Shown: positions 8,096 through 17,352, counted from the first letter of the stretch. The stretch is DNA of 64,000 bases from Psychromicrobium lacuslunae (GCF_000950575.1 NZ_CP011005.1:2170001-2234000), one strand, 5' to 3'. Notes: a model not told the origin generated them from the letters alone. Made by a program: numbers and translations.

Positions 8096-9634
8096 ATGTC
8101 CACCCCGGCATCCACTCATCAGCTACCCGCTCAGGCGCAAGCACCCCGTGCCACAGCTCGCAACTGGCTGGCACTCGCGGTGCTAATGCTTCCGGTCCTA
8201 CTGGTCGCCGTCGACAACACCGTGTTGTCCTTCGCAATCCCTGAGATCTCAACCAGCCTCTCGCCGTCCGCGCCAGAACTACTCTGGATTGTCGACGTCT
8301 ACCCCTTGGTCTTAGCTGGCCTGCTGGTATCGATGGGCTCTTTTGCCGACCGCGTCGGCCGCAGGCGCTTGCTCTTGATCGGTGGGGCGGGCTTCACCCT
8401 GGTTTCGATCTTTGCCGCGTTCGCTCCGAACGCCGCCTGGCTGATTGCCGCGCGCGCTCTGCTCGGTTTCTTCGGTGCCATGTTGATGCCTTCAACCCTT
8501 TCGCTGATCCGGAACATCTTCCTCGACCCCCGGCAGCGCCGCACCGCGATCGCGGTCTGGGCAGCGGGTTTCTCCGGCGGTGCCGCCCTGGGTCCGATTG
8601 TCGGAGGCTTCCTGCTTGAGCATTTCTGGTGGGGCTCGGTCTTCCTGCTCGCCGTCCCGGTGCTGATTCCGTTGCTCGTGTTCGGGCCGATCTTCATCCC
8701 AGAGTCGCGGGATCCGAAGCCGGGCAGAATTGATCCGATCAGCATTGTGCTGTCTTTCACCGCGATGGTTCCGCTGGTCTTCGGTATTAAGACTTTTGCC
8801 ACCGAGGGTCTAGGGCTTGGATCGATACTGCCCGCCTTGATCGGCCTGCTGAGCGGCTGGCTCTTCGTGCGCCGACAACTGCGTCGCGAAGACCCGATGC
8901 TGGAGATAACCCTGTTCCGCAATCCAGTGTTCAGCGGCGCGGTCCTAGCGAATCTGCTAAGCGTGTTCTCGCTGGTCGGCTTCTTGTTCTTCATTTCCCA
9001 GCACTTGCAGCTGGTTTCCGGCTTGACCCCGCCACAAGCTGGTCTAGCCCTGCTGCCCGGGCTGGCGGTAACCATCCTCGCTGGCCTGTTGGTAGTGCCG
9101 CTGGCTCGACTGGTGAAACCGGTCTGGTTAGTCACCGGCGGCTTGCTGCTGAACGCGGTCGGCTACGCCATGGTTGCGGCTTTCAACCCGCCGCCGGTGG
9201 CGGTACTGCTGATTGCTTTCGCCGTACTGGGCGCCGGCATTGGTGCTGCCGAGACGATCTCCAACGATCTGATTCTCAGTTCGGCGCCGGTCGATAAGGC
9301 TGGGGCAGCCTCGGCTATCTCGGAGACCGCCTATGAACTGGGTTCGGTGCTCGGTACCGCGATCCTCGGCTCAATTCTGGCCGGGGTGTATCGCGAGCAT
9401 TTGCAGTTACCCTCGGGTCTGGCCGCCGAAGCGGCCAATAAGGCCGAAGGAACGCTGGGCGGGGCACTCGAAGTTGCCGGTAAATTGGGCGACGACGCCG
9501 CTGCCGCGCTACGCGATTCGGCGATGACAGCATTCGACCAGGGCGCTGCGGTGATTGCAGTGGTTGGCGTGGTGCTGATGCTTGCCGCAGCTGTGCTTTC
9601 GATCGTCACGCTACGGCGGGCCAAAGCCAGCTGA
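8096..9634 (+). CDS. MFS multidrug exporter, 14-TM DHA2 (QacA/SmvA) type
   Basis: 512 aa with about 14 hydrophobic helices. Motif A is seen as 'GSFADRVGRRRLLLIG' near residue 80, and helix 1 carries 'VAVDNTVLSFAIPEI', the DHA2 signature region with Asp. 'LLWIVDVYPL' is typical of SmvA/QacA members. The long hydrophilic stretch near residues 430-465 is the extracytoplasmic loop before the last helix. It has an AGGAG ribosome site. Proton-driven export of cationic biocides or dyes is the family role. Regulation is by the divergent TetR through the 8041-8064 palindrome. Confidence 0.9.
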   Translation: MSTPASTHQLPAQAQAPRATARNWLALAVLMLPVLLVAVDNTVLSFAIPEISTSLSPSAPELLWIVDVYPLVLAGLLVSMGSFADRVGRRRLLLIGGAGFTLVSIFAAFAPNAAWLIAARALLGFFGAMLMPSTLSLIRNIFLDPRQRRTAIAVWAAGFSGGAALGPIVGGFLLEHFWWGSVFLLAVPVLIPLLVFGPIFIPESRDPKPGRIDPISIVLSFTAMVPLVFGIKTFATEGLGLGSILPALIGLLSGWLFVRRQLRREDPMLEITLFRNPVFSGAVLANLLSVFSLVGFLFFISQHLQLVSGLTPPQAGLALLPGLAVTILAGLLVVPLARLVKPVWLVTGGLLLNAVGYAMVAAFNPPPVAVLLIAFAVLGAGIGAAETISNDLILSSAPVDKAGAASAISETAYELGSVLGTAILGSILAGVYREHLQLPSGLAAEAANKAEGTLGGALEVAGKLGDDAAAALRDSAMTAFDQGAAVIAVVGVVLMLAAAVLSIVTLRRAKAS

Positions 9635-9667
9635 ACTAACTGAATCAGCTAGCTGGTTGCTGGGTTT

Positions 9668-9910
9668 TTAGCTTTTCTTGGCTTGGGTTGCTCTGAGCCT
9701 GCGACGCACCTCGCGTCCGCGCACGCCGATTCCGATCACGTGTAATAGAGCACCCAAGCCGAGGAAAGGCATCCCCGCCCACATCAGGCCTGAGTTACCG
9801 ACATTCGCCCCAATAATCGTCATGATTAGTCCGACCGCGAGCAGACCCATCGCGGAAAAAACAATCACTCGGTAGGCGAGGCCTGAGGATTCCCAGAATT
9901 CATTGAGCAC
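9668..9910 (-). CDS. Small two-helix membrane protein
   Basis: 80 aa. Two transmembrane helices are visible (about residues 12-36 and 42-62, 'VIVFSAMGLLAVGLIMTIIG' and 'MWAGMPFLGLGALLHVIGIG'), followed by an Arg/Lys-rich tail. I do not recognise a functional family. It is convergent with the MFS exporter with a 33-bp gap, and divergent from the hydrolase gene. The frame matches local codon use, and the positive tail on the cytoplasmic side is sensible, so I take it as a real hypothetical gene. Confidence 0.65.
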   Translation of the reverse strand: MLNEFWESSGLAYRVIVFSAMGLLAVGLIMTIIGANVGNSGLMWAGMPFLGLGALLHVIGIGVRGREVRRRLRATQAKKS

Positions 9911-9999
9911 TCCCCCAGTCTAATTGCTGCTGATAAGCCGAGGAACTTCTGCAGAAACGGTGACAGAGGGCTGTCGCTTGGCACCCTGAGACTGAGGAC

Positions 10000-10935
10000 A
10001 TGACTTCCTTAACTTCCTCAGAGCTAACTGCCTCAGAACTGCAAATTTCAACTTCCGGGCTAGACACCGTGGAAGAGACGCTCGCGGCGGACGCTACTCT
10101 CGCCGAGACCTTGGCTCGGCCATATCCAGCCAGGGAGGACTTCGAGGGTTGGCGACAACTTCGCGAGTCCGGGCCGCTCGGCTCCCGCCCCCTTGACCAA
10201 CCAAATATCCAAGAGAGCCAGATCGCTGGCGTGCCGGTCCGGTTGATTGAGCATCAGCAACCGCTCGGCAGTTATTTGCATTTCCATGGCGGCGGCTGGT
10301 CGATGGGTTCCCACCGCAGCCAAGACGAACGGCTGCTTGAACTCTCGAATGCCACCGGCTTGACCGTCATTAGCGTGGGCTACCGACTAGCGCCGGAACA
10401 CAGCATCCGCGAAGTAATAGCGGATTGCCTTGCGGTGAGTCGCGAAGTGTTGGGTTCGACAGCACTGCCGGTAGCGATTGGCGGCGAGTCTGCCGGCGCC
10501 CATCTGGCCGTCTGCACCTTGCTCGGACTGCAGAAAGCGGGACTGCCTGCCCTCGTTGGCGCTGTGCTGACTTACGGACTGTACGATTTTGCCGGGACGC
10601 CGGGACGCCGTTTCAGCAATCCGCGATACGAACAGCTCATTGAGACTGTTGCCCCGGAAAATGAGGTACCTGATCTACGCGCTCCTTGGCTTTCCCCACT
10701 GTACGCACCGCTCGACGATCTGCCACCGGCCCGGTTCATGGTCGGCAGCCGGGACGCGTTGCTAGAAGACAGCCTGTTCCTGGCAGCTCGCTGGCAGTTA
10801 CAGGCACCGATCGAACTGGACATCGTGGCCGGCGCCGCTCACGCTTTCACCTTATTGGATACCGCGACGACCCGCGCCGCAAGGGAACGGGAATATGACT
10901 TCTTACGAGGAATCATCGGCGGCAAGGCGCGGTAG
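10000..10935 (+). CDS. Alpha/beta hydrolase, HSL/GDXG lipase-esterase family
   Basis: 311 aa. The oxyanion motif HGGGW sits near residue 95. The nucleophile elbow is 'GGESAGAHLA' near 163, the acid is in 'SRDALLEDS' near 248, and the catalytic His is in 'GAAHAFTLL' near 284. All triad members of the hormone-sensitive-lipase group are present. No signal peptide is seen, so it is probably cytosolic and acts on short acyl esters. A GAGGA ribosome site precedes the ATG. The WYL regulator gene follows after 9 bp and is probably co-transcribed. Confidence 0.88.
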   Translation: MTSLTSSELTASELQISTSGLDTVEETLAADATLAETLARPYPAREDFEGWRQLRESGPLGSRPLDQPNIQESQIAGVPVRLIEHQQPLGSYLHFHGGGWSMGSHRSQDERLLELSNATGLTVISVGYRLAPEHSIREVIADCLAVSREVLGSTALPVAIGGESAGAHLAVCTLLGLQKAGLPALVGAVLTYGLYDFAGTPGRRFSNPRYEQLIETVAPENEVPDLRAPWLSPLYAPLDDLPPARFMVGSRDALLEDSLFLAARWQLQAPIELDIVAGAAHAFTLLDTATTRAAREREYDFLRGIIGGKAR

Positions 10936-10944
10936 ATTAGCCAG

Positions 10945-11634
10945 ATGAACCGCTTGGAGCGGCTTTACGCCATCGCCGAAGAACTGCGCGCCGCCGCGCC
11001 ACGGCTGCTCACGGTGAGTCGGTTGGCTGCTCAGCATCAAGTCAGCGAACGCACCATCCAGCGTGATCTGCAAAGTCTGCTCGCCTCCGGTCTGCCGGTG
11101 CGCTGGCAGGAAGGCCGTGGCGGTGGCTGGACGGTTGATCCCACGATGAGCCTCGCACCGATCAATCTGAGCGCTGAGGAAGCCAGCGCACTCTTACTCA
11201 GCGTTTTGGGGGCTGATCCGCACACACCACTGGCTCAGGCGGCACACAGTGCACTCGCTAAGATTCGCGGCGTGCTAACTAGTCAAACCTTGGACGCCCT
11301 CAATGGCTGGCAACAGCGGGTGGTCAGCAAGGCGGCAAGTGAACCAACACCAGCTGACGACGTGCTTGAGGTGATCCAGCGATCGGTCAGCAGCCTGACC
11401 GCGGTCGAACTTGACTATCGAGATGCCGAGCAACGGGTGAGCAGCCGCGTCGTCGAGCCAGTTGGCCTGCTGATCGCAAGCTCACAATGGTATCTCATTG
11501 CTTTTTGTCGCAGCCGTCAGGCCATTCGAGGCTTCCGCTTGGACCGGGTACTGAAAGCCAGCTTAGGCAACGAGAAAGTCCGGCATCGTGATCTGCGTGA
11601 GGTGCTGAGCGCCGAAGGCATGGAACTGCGGTAA
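10945..11634 (+). CDS. YafY-type regulator with HTH_11 and WYL domains
   Basis: 229 aa. N-terminal winged HTH ('LAAQHQVSERTIQRDLQSLL', residues about 28-50) and a C-terminal WYL ligand-sensing domain ('VEPVGLLIASSQWYLIAFCRSR', about 172-193). It lies 9 bp behind the esterase gene in the same direction, so it may control that gene. WYL proteins sense nucleic acids or small ligands; the ligand here is unknown. Confidence 0.85.
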   Translation: MNRLERLYAIAEELRAAAPRLLTVSRLAAQHQVSERTIQRDLQSLLASGLPVRWQEGRGGGWTVDPTMSLAPINLSAEEASALLLSVLGADPHTPLAQAAHSALAKIRGVLTSQTLDALNGWQQRVVSKAASEPTPADDVLEVIQRSVSSLTAVELDYRDAEQRVSSRVVEPVGLLIASSQWYLIAFCRSRQAIRGFRLDRVLKASLGNEKVRHRDLREVLSAEGMELR

Positions 11635-11680
11635 GACGACAGAACAGTATGCCCAGAACAGTGCCCCTAGGACGATGCGG

Positions 11681-12613
11681 CTAGAACAGCGAGCTTTGCA
11701 CCGCGGGAAGTTCGGATTCGAAGTCGCCTAGCTCGATCACCCGGCCCTTCAGCTCCCCGAGGTTAGCGACGAAATTGCTGCCATCCAACTCCAGCAACGC
11801 AAAGGAGCCCAGCAGCGCCTTCAAGGGTAGGCCGTGATCGCCGGAATCTAGGGCGATCGGATAACTTTGCGGTGCACTTGCGCTGAGGAACCCTGCTGTC
11901 TGCGCGGGCAGCGCGAAGCTCTGCTCAACTATCTGGAAACCTTCAAGCGCGGCTCCGCTTAAGAACTCTCGAACTCTGGCGGCTTGTTCGGCATTGTGCT
12001 GAGCCACCGTCTCAAGTTGCCACGGTTCGGTCAGAGAACCAAGTTTATTAGCGGAGCGAACCAGTTGCGGCAACCCGGCTCCCTCGCTGACCGCATCTTC
12101 CAGGAGCCGTACGATGCGGCCGTCGACGGCATGAGCGACGTACTGCGCTGCCACCGCGCCCTGCTCGGCGAGCCTGACGGTTTTGCGCAGGTCCGAGGCG
12201 GTACCGACCTTGGCAGCACCATTGGCAAAGCTCGCAACGTAAAGCCAATGCGGCTGGGCTAGATAGGCCCGCAGACCTTCCGGCGCCACCCCTGAACGAT
12301 GAAAGTCATGCATAAACCGAAAATCGTCCCGGGCAAAGCAAGCACCACACTGATAGCCGCGCTCTGCCAGTGCAGCCTGCGGACAGGGCACCTGCTCAAC
12401 CGAAGTAGCCGGCGGTGTTGCCGTCCCAGCGGCGGTCGGCGAGCCCGGCTTAGTCTCGGCTTGAGCCAGACTGAGTCGGGAGAACCCCAGGCAATGACGC
12501 CGTCCGTCCAGCACTCGAAAACCCAGCGTACGGCCGAGGGCTAAGTCAACATTCCCTTCGAAGCCCTGCAGACTCGGCCGGCCCTTAGACCAGTCAACAC
12601 CGCGAACGAGCAT
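11681..12613 (-). CDS. DUF2797-family protein
   Basis: 310 aa. Middle segments 'WLYVASFANGAAKVGTA' and 'RLLEDAVSEGAGLPQ' match the DUF2797 pattern, which has a KVGT core resembling a GIY-YIG-like turn. A Cys/His-rich stretch, 'CGACFARDDFRFMHDFH' near residue 93, could bind a metal. Biochemical function is not known. Its ATG shares one base with the stop of the CitE-like gene upstream (TAATG), so the two are translationally coupled. The family call is from memory of the motif and is fairly firm. Confidence 0.7.
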   Translation of the reverse strand: MLVRGVDWSKGRPSLQGFEGNVDLALGRTLGFRVLDGRRHCLGFSRLSLAQAETKPGSPTAAGTATPPATSVEQVPCPQAALAERGYQCGACFARDDFRFMHDFHRSGVAPEGLRAYLAQPHWLYVASFANGAAKVGTASDLRKTVRLAEQGAVAAQYVAHAVDGRIVRLLEDAVSEGAGLPQLVRSANKLGSLTEPWQLETVAQHNAEQAARVREFLSGAALEGFQIVEQSFALPAQTAGFLSASAPQSYPIALDSGDHGLPLKALLGSFALLELDGSNFVANLGELKGRVIELGDFESELPAVQSSLF

Positions 12614-13512
12614 TAGCTAGCGGGCTGCACGCCAAAAGCGACGGCGAGCTTCATGATCTTCTGTGCGCGACCCAAACGTGGCAAGTCGGAGCCGTCTCTG
12701 ATCACGCCACCGCGGGCATCAAAATCGGCCATGAAGTCGGTGGCCCAGGCGACATCCGAAGGTGCCGGCGAAATAACTTCATTGATCACGGTCGCCTGAT
12801 CTGCCTGCAAGCAGAGCTTGCCGGTCATTCCCATCGAGACGGTGATGGCTGACTGCTCACGCAGCACCGGATGGTTAGTGCCGACCGTCGGCCCATCGAT
12901 CGGTCCGGGCAGATTTCCGACCCGGCTAGCCACCACCAGTTTGGCGCGCGGGTAGGCCATTGCCTCTCGATCGGCTGACATGCCGGTGTCACGACGGAAG
13001 TCTCCGGAGCCAAAGGCCAGCCGGAAAGCCCCCTCCGCTCGGGCGATGTTATTAGCTTCCTCAATGCCGATGGCCGATTCCACCAGGGCAAGCACCCGGG
13101 TTTTACCGTCGAGCCGATGGTAGGTCTCCTTGACCTGTTCGGCGCTCTCCGTCTTCGCCAGCATCACTCCGAGCAGACCCGGAATATTGCGCAGCTCGGC
13201 GACATCGTCGGCCCAGAACTCGCTGCTCACATCATTGATTCGCACCCAGGCTCGGCCGCCGCCGCGCAGCCACTGCGCTACATCCTGGCGAGCCGATGAT
13301 TTGTGCGAGGGGTCCACCGCATCCTCAATATCCAGCACCACGGCATCGGCACGCGAGGCGAGCGCGGCGTCAAAGGTCTCCGGCTGGGTGGCCGGAACCA
13401 GCAGCCAGGAGCGCGCAATCTCGGCGGGCACATTGCGAATTCGAGGCAGCGGAGAGGTCAGTGGGGCAGTTTGACCGGACAGACCGGTATCACCATAGGC
13501 GTCGGAAGGCAT
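12613..13512 (-). CDS. HpcH/HpaI-family CoA-ester lyase (CitE-like)
   Basis: 299 aa TIM-barrel lyase. The marks are 'RSWLLVPATQPETF' at the N-terminus, 'AVVLDIEDAV' with the metal-binding acids, 'WVRINDV' with the conserved Arg, 'LALVESAIGIEEA' with the metal-ligand Glu, and 'AFGSGDFRRDTG'. Family reactions are cleavage of citramalyl-, malyl- or citryl-CoA. No citrate lyase alpha, gamma or CoA-ligase genes are nearby, so it is a stand-alone enzyme rather than part of a citrate lyase complex. It is followed by the coupled DUF2797 gene. Confidence 0.85.
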   Translation of the reverse strand: MPSDAYGDTGLSGQTAPLTSPLPRIRNVPAEIARSWLLVPATQPETFDAALASRADAVVLDIEDAVDPSHKSSARQDVAQWLRGGGRAWVRINDVSSEFWADDVAELRNIPGLLGVMLAKTESAEQVKETYHRLDGKTRVLALVESAIGIEEANNIARAEGAFRLAFGSGDFRRDTGMSADREAMAYPRAKLVVASRVGNLPGPIDGPTVGTNHPVLREQSAITVSMGMTGKLCLQADQATVINEVISPAPSDVAWATDFMADFDARGGVIRDGSDLPRLGRAQKIMKLAVAFGVQPAS

Positions 13513-13675
13513 GTATCTACCGTAACGCGCTGATCTCTATGGCGCGATTTTGCGCCAAAGATGACCCGGATCAGGCCGGTCCAAAACTTCTTTGCGATTC
13601 CTTCACCATTAGGTCAAAAACTGGCCGGAAGCGGTTTTAAGCTGGATTTACCAATCGAAGAAAGGCAGTATTCCG

Positions 13676-14080
13676 ATGACAATGACGATGAAAATTGAAG
13701 TCGTTCCGATTCCGGTCACCGATGTGGATCGTGCCAAAGCTTTTTATGTTGACCAGGTCGGCTTCAATGCAGATCACGACCACAGGGTCAGCGAGACGCT
13801 TCGTTTTGTCCAGCTCACCCCACCAGGTTCGGCCTGCTCAATAGTGCTTGGCGAAGGAGTGGTTGAAATGGCGCCCGGCCAGCAAAAAGGCGTCATGATG
13901 GTGATTGAGAGTGCCGATCAGACGCTCGCAGAGTTACGCGGTCGCGGCGTGGAAACCAGCGAGATCGTGGAGATGGACTGGGGCAGATTCATCTACTTCG
14001 CCGACCCCGACGGTAATACTTGGGCGCTTCAGGAACTTCCCGACTACGCCGCCGCGAAACAGACACCGGCTGAGGCCTGA
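13676..14080 (+). CDS. VOC-family (glyoxalase-like) protein
   Basis: 134 aa, one VOC module with two babb units: 'VPIPVTDVDRAKAFYVDQVGF' at the start and 'IYFADPDGNTWALQEL' near the end. The AGAAAGG ribosome site fits the ATG at 13676. Typical metal-ligand positions (His/Glu) are only partly recognisable, so it could be a glyoxalase, dioxygenase or resistance protein. It is followed after 27 bp by the nucleoside hydrolase gene. Confidence 0.82.
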   Translation: MTMTMKIEVVPIPVTDVDRAKAFYVDQVGFNADHDHRVSETLRFVQLTPPGSACSIVLGEGVVEMAPGQQKGVMMVIESADQTLAELRGRGVETSEIVEMDWGRFIYFADPDGNTWALQELPDYAAAKQTPAEA

Positions 14081-14107
14081 GCCGCGTTCAACTGCTACAA
14101 CTGAAGC

Positions 14108-15169
14108 ATGACATCTTCCAGCCGCACCACCTCCAAGACACAGTTGTTGATGGATGTGGACACCGGAATCGATGATTCCCTGGCGTTGATTTACCTGTTG
14201 GCCAGCGATGAGGCCGAAATACTCGGTATTAGTTGCACGGCTGGCAATGTACCAGCCCGGCAGGTTGGGATTAATAATCTGGCCTGGCTGGAACTGTGCG
14301 GACGCAGTGGCATCGAGGTTGCCCTCGGCGCCGAGGTGCCACTGCTAGCCCCGCTGATGACCACCGAGGAAACCCACGGGCCTCAGGGAATTGGCTATGC
14401 CGAGTTACCCGCACCGCGTACCCGGCTCTCGGCTCGGCACGCCGCCCAGCTCTGGATCGATACCGTTCGAAACCGGCCCGGCCAGGTGGTCGGGCTGGTG
14501 ACCGGGCCGCTGACCAATCTGGCCCTGGCGATTAAACTGGCCCCTGAGTTGCCGACGCTGCTCAAGCGACTCGTCGTGATGGGCGGCGCCTTCAATCATC
14601 CAGGCAATACCACCCCGTGTAGTGAATGGAACATTGCAGTCGATCCGGAGTCCGCGAAACTGGTTTTCGACGCTTTTTCTGGTCTCCCGGCCCAACAGCA
14701 GCCAATCATCTGTCCACTCGATGTGACCGAAAGCATCGTAATGACACCGCAGCACCTAGTTGCCCTCGCCGAGGCCGCTGGCAGTAGCCCGATTACGCCG
14801 CCCTCGCCCGCAGATACCAAGGGGCTGCGCTCAGCTACCTCGAATCCGCTGATTCGCCAGCTCATCGATGCGGTCAGGTTCTACTTTGAGTTCCACCAGG
14901 AACACCAGCAGGGCTACATCAGCCACATGCACGACCCTTTCGCCGCCGCGGTCGCCCTCAACCCGGAGATTGCCAGCCTGCGGGCGGCCACCGTCGACGT
15001 CGAGCTTTCGGGCGCGCTGAGCCGCGGAGCGACAATCGCCGACTGGCATGGTCTTTGGGCCCGGCCGAGCAACGCCTGGGTGGCGTTGACGACCGATCCG
15101 GAGGCCTTCTTCGAGCAGTTAATTGAGCGAATCGGCCGCTTTGCCCGGAATATCCCCTCGGCAGAATGA
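14108..15169 (+). CDS. Inosine/uridine-preferring nucleoside hydrolase
   Basis: 353 aa. The calcium-binding signature 'DVDTGIDDSLAL' is near residue 16. 'GLVTGPLTNLALA' and 'MGGAFNHPGN' follow, and 'SEWNIAVDPESA' and 'HDPFAAAVA' supply the remaining metal ligands. It hydrolyses the N-glycosidic bond of ribonucleosides for salvage; cytosolic. It lies behind the VOC gene and ahead of the YciI-like gene, all in one direction. Confidence 0.92.
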   Translation: MTSSSRTTSKTQLLMDVDTGIDDSLALIYLLASDEAEILGISCTAGNVPARQVGINNLAWLELCGRSGIEVALGAEVPLLAPLMTTEETHGPQGIGYAELPAPRTRLSARHAAQLWIDTVRNRPGQVVGLVTGPLTNLALAIKLAPELPTLLKRLVVMGGAFNHPGNTTPCSEWNIAVDPESAKLVFDAFSGLPAQQQPIICPLDVTESIVMTPQHLVALAEAAGSSPITPPSPADTKGLRSATSNPLIRQLIDAVRFYFEFHQEHQQGYISHMHDPFAAAVALNPEIASLRAATVDVELSGALSRGATIADWHGLWARPSNAWVALTTDPEAFFEQLIERIGRFARNIPSAE

Positions 15170-15209
15170 CTTATCCCGTTAGATGAGCTCAAATTCTCAA
15201 GGGGGCAAG

Positions 15210-15491
15210 ATGTTCGTTATTTCATTGAACTATCTGGTTGAGTTGGAGCGGGTGGACCGAGCCATTCCGGCTCACACCGCGTGGCTGGAGGAAAATTTTG
15301 CCGACGGAGTGTTTTTGGCCTCGGGCCGCAAAATACCGCGCACCGGAGGCATCATTTTGGCTGCCGGAGTTGACCGGAAGGAACTGGACCGTCGATTAGC
15401 GGCCGACCCGTTTCAGACCGCGGGAATTGCTGAATACTCGGTCACCGAGTTCGAACCAAGCAAGTTCAAAACTGGCCTTAGCCTGAACTGA
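15210..15491 (+). CDS. YciI-like (YCII-related) protein
   Basis: 93 aa. 'AHTAWLEENFADGVFLASGRKIPRTGGIILA' spans the core of the YCII ferredoxin-like fold, with the conserved His and the Asp near the putative active site. I start at the ATG at 15210, preceded by AAGGGGG, rather than the upstream ATG at 15183, because homology starts with 'MFVISLNYL'. The function of the family is not settled; some members act as dehalogenase- or sigma-factor-linked domains. Confidence 0.78.
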   Translation: MFVISLNYLVELERVDRAIPAHTAWLEENFADGVFLASGRKIPRTGGIILAAGVDRKELDRRLAADPFQTAGIAEYSVTEFEPSKFKTGLSLN

Positions 15492-15535
15492 AGGCGCTAG
15501 CCTAGCAGCCGGCACCGGCGGATTTGCTTCCGGCG

Positions 15536-16702
15536 CTATTTCGCTACGGTTACCGGCAGCGGACGACTCAGTGGAACCGCCAACAACGCCGCTAATAAGC
15601 CGACAGCACCGGCTACCACGAATGCCGTGCTGACGCTCTGCGCGGTGGCGATAGCACCGGCAATCGGCCCGCCGAGCATGATTCCGACATCCCACAGCGA
15701 GGTCATGCTGCCAATGGCCATGCCGCGGCCCTCCTGCCCGGCCTGGCTAATGGTGAGCTTTGAGGTTGCCGGGTAGACCAGACCCAGACCAGCTCCAGCC
15801 AAAATCAGCGCCAGCAGGGCAAGCCAGAGCTGGCCGCTCAATCCGAAAAGCACCAGGCCTAAACCCTCTAGGACAAGAGTGCCAGGCAGCATCACGCGAG
15901 ACGCAAAATAGTCCACCAGCGAGCTGCCGAGTAATCGGATGAGCAAAAATGCCGCCGAGAAGACGGCCAGCCCATAGCTCTCGGCGCCCTGCCCCTGAAG
16001 ATGCAGGGCAATAATTAGCAGTGCTGAGATGGTGCCGTAGCCAAAAGCTCCCATCCCCAGTAGCGAACCGGACTTCAAAGCACGGAAACTAAGAAACCGG
16101 AACGCCGGTTTTGTCGAGGAACTCGGCCTGGTAGCAGGCGCGGAGATCACCAGAAGGAGTGCAATCAGCGGCAGGATTAGCACTGCTGCCCAGACCCAAC
16201 CATCACCGCCAATCGCGTTCAGCGCGGTGGCCAGCAGCGGTCCCAGCGACAGACCGGCCCACATCGAAAGTCCGAAACCGCCAATAGTACGCCCCGGCTG
16301 AGCGAGTTCAACATCCTTCAGCAGCCAGCCCAGGGCCGCTGAGAACAGCGCCCCCTCGCCGAGGCCCATCAATACCCTGGCAAACATCACCGTCGGGATG
16401 TTACCGGCGTAGAGAAGTATCCAGGCTGCCAGCGAGGTAGCCAGCGCACCGGCCACCACCATTGCCTTACCGCGTCCAATATCGCCCAGCCAACCGGCAA
16501 AGGGACGGATCACTGCGGTACCGGCAAAAGCCAAGCCAACGGCGAGGCCGATGGTGAATTCGTCGGCGGCAAATCGTTGAGATAGGTACAGCGGGAGCTG
16601 TTGAAGCGTGGCCCCAAGGGCTAGATAGCCAGCCAAAACGGCGAACCACAGTCGACGCACCGGCGGCTTCGCGGAACTGGCCAAGGATAGCGAACTGGTC
16701 AT
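15536..16702 (-). CDS. MFS transporter, 12-TM
   Basis: 388 aa with 12 predicted helices. 'GWLGDIGRGKAMVVAG' near residue 65 is motif A. The protein looks like the sugar-efflux/drug-efflux (YfcJ/NepI-like) part of MFS. The ATG at 16702 is chosen; a GTG at 16711 is an alternative, and neither has a clear ribosome site. It is divergent from a TetR gene, with a 29-bp palindrome between them, so it is probably an exporter induced by its own substrate. Confidence 0.85.
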   Translation of the reverse strand: MTSSLSLASSAKPPVRRLWFAVLAGYLALGATLQQLPLYLSQRFAADEFTIGLAVGLAFAGTAVIRPFAGWLGDIGRGKAMVVAGALATSLAAWILLYAGNIPTVMFARVLMGLGEGALFSAALGWLLKDVELAQPGRTIGGFGLSMWAGLSLGPLLATALNAIGGDGWVWAAVLILPLIALLLVISAPATRPSSSTKPAFRFLSFRALKSGSLLGMGAFGYGTISALLIIALHLQGQGAESYGLAVFSAAFLLIRLLGSSLVDYFASRVMLPGTLVLEGLGLVLFGLSGQLWLALLALILAGAGLGLVYPATSKLTISQAGQEGRGMAIGSMTSLWDVGIMLGGPIAGAIATAQSVSTAFVVAGAVGLLAALLAVPLSRPLPVTVAK

Positions 16703-16715
16703 AGACAACACGGTA

Positions 16716-16744
16716 CAGTTCTGTACTATTTAAGTACAGAACTG
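16716..16744. promoter_or_regulatory. TetR operator between MFS and TetR genes
   Basis: Perfect inverted repeat with 12-bp arms (CAGTTCTGTACT and AGTACAGAACTG) around ATTTA. It lies 14 bp from the MFS start and 30 bp from the TetR start, so binding would block both promoters. Confidence 0.8.
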
Positions 16745-16773
16745 TTTTCTCTTTTGTTTAGCGGAAGGAAAAG

Positions 16774-17352
16774 ATGCCAAGCCTCAGCTCCGGGCAACGG
16801 CTGACTCGGGCCAAGATTCTGAGCACCGCGCGCTCCTTGTTCTACCAACGCGGAGTTAACGCGGTCGGCGTGAACGACATTGCCGCGCAGGCAAAAGCTT
16901 CAAAGCAAAGCCTTTACCGATACTTTCCCACTAAAGAAGCCCTGGTGGCGGCTATGCTCGCCGAGCACAGCGCAGACATCCACCAATGGCTGGAGAGCCA
17001 CACCGCCGATGCCGTCCCCGGGCCGGAGCGGGTACTTTCGGTTTTTCGACTGCTGATCGAATGGTTCGCCAGCCCCGGATATCAGGGCTGCGCGGTGATC
17101 AATACGGTTACCGACACGCGCGCAGAACCGGCGGTGACCGCCATCGCCCGAAAGCATTTAGGACGTTACCGCGCCCTCCTCGAAACCCGACTGACTGAGG
17201 CGGGTTTCTCACAAGTTGAAACACTGGCCCGACAGCTCATCCTGCTGATTGAGGGCGCAAGTGTGGTGATGACCATCGAGCCGACGACTCAGCCGGGGCG
17301 CGATGCGCTCTTCGCCGCTGAAACCCTGCTCAAAGTCGGCTCAGCTAGCTAA
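16774..17352 (+). CDS. TetR-family regulator of the divergent MFS gene
   Basis: 192 aa. The N-terminal HTH is at residues about 10-57 ('GVNDIAAQAKASKQSLYRYFPTKEAL'). The C-terminal domain carries 'YQGCAVINTVTD', a conserved pocket segment in the AcrR/YxaF-like subgroup. It has a GGAAGG ribosome site. It is divergent from the 12-TM exporter with the 16716-16744 palindrome between. The 3' end overlaps a small convergent gene by 8 bp. Confidence 0.88.
   Translation: MPSLSSGQRLTRAKILSTARSLFYQRGVNAVGVNDIAAQAKASKQSLYRYFPTKEALVAAMLAEHSADIHQWLESHTADAVPGPERVLSVFRLLIEWFASPGYQGCAVINTVTDTRAEPAVTAIARKHLGRYRALLETRLTEAGFSQVETLARQLILLIEGASVVMTIEPTTQPGRDALFAAETLLKVGSAS

Noticed and set aside
8299-9135. 278-codon minus-strand open frame
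   Set aside because: Antisense to the 14-TM MFS gene; low-complexity Lys/Pro/Ser product.
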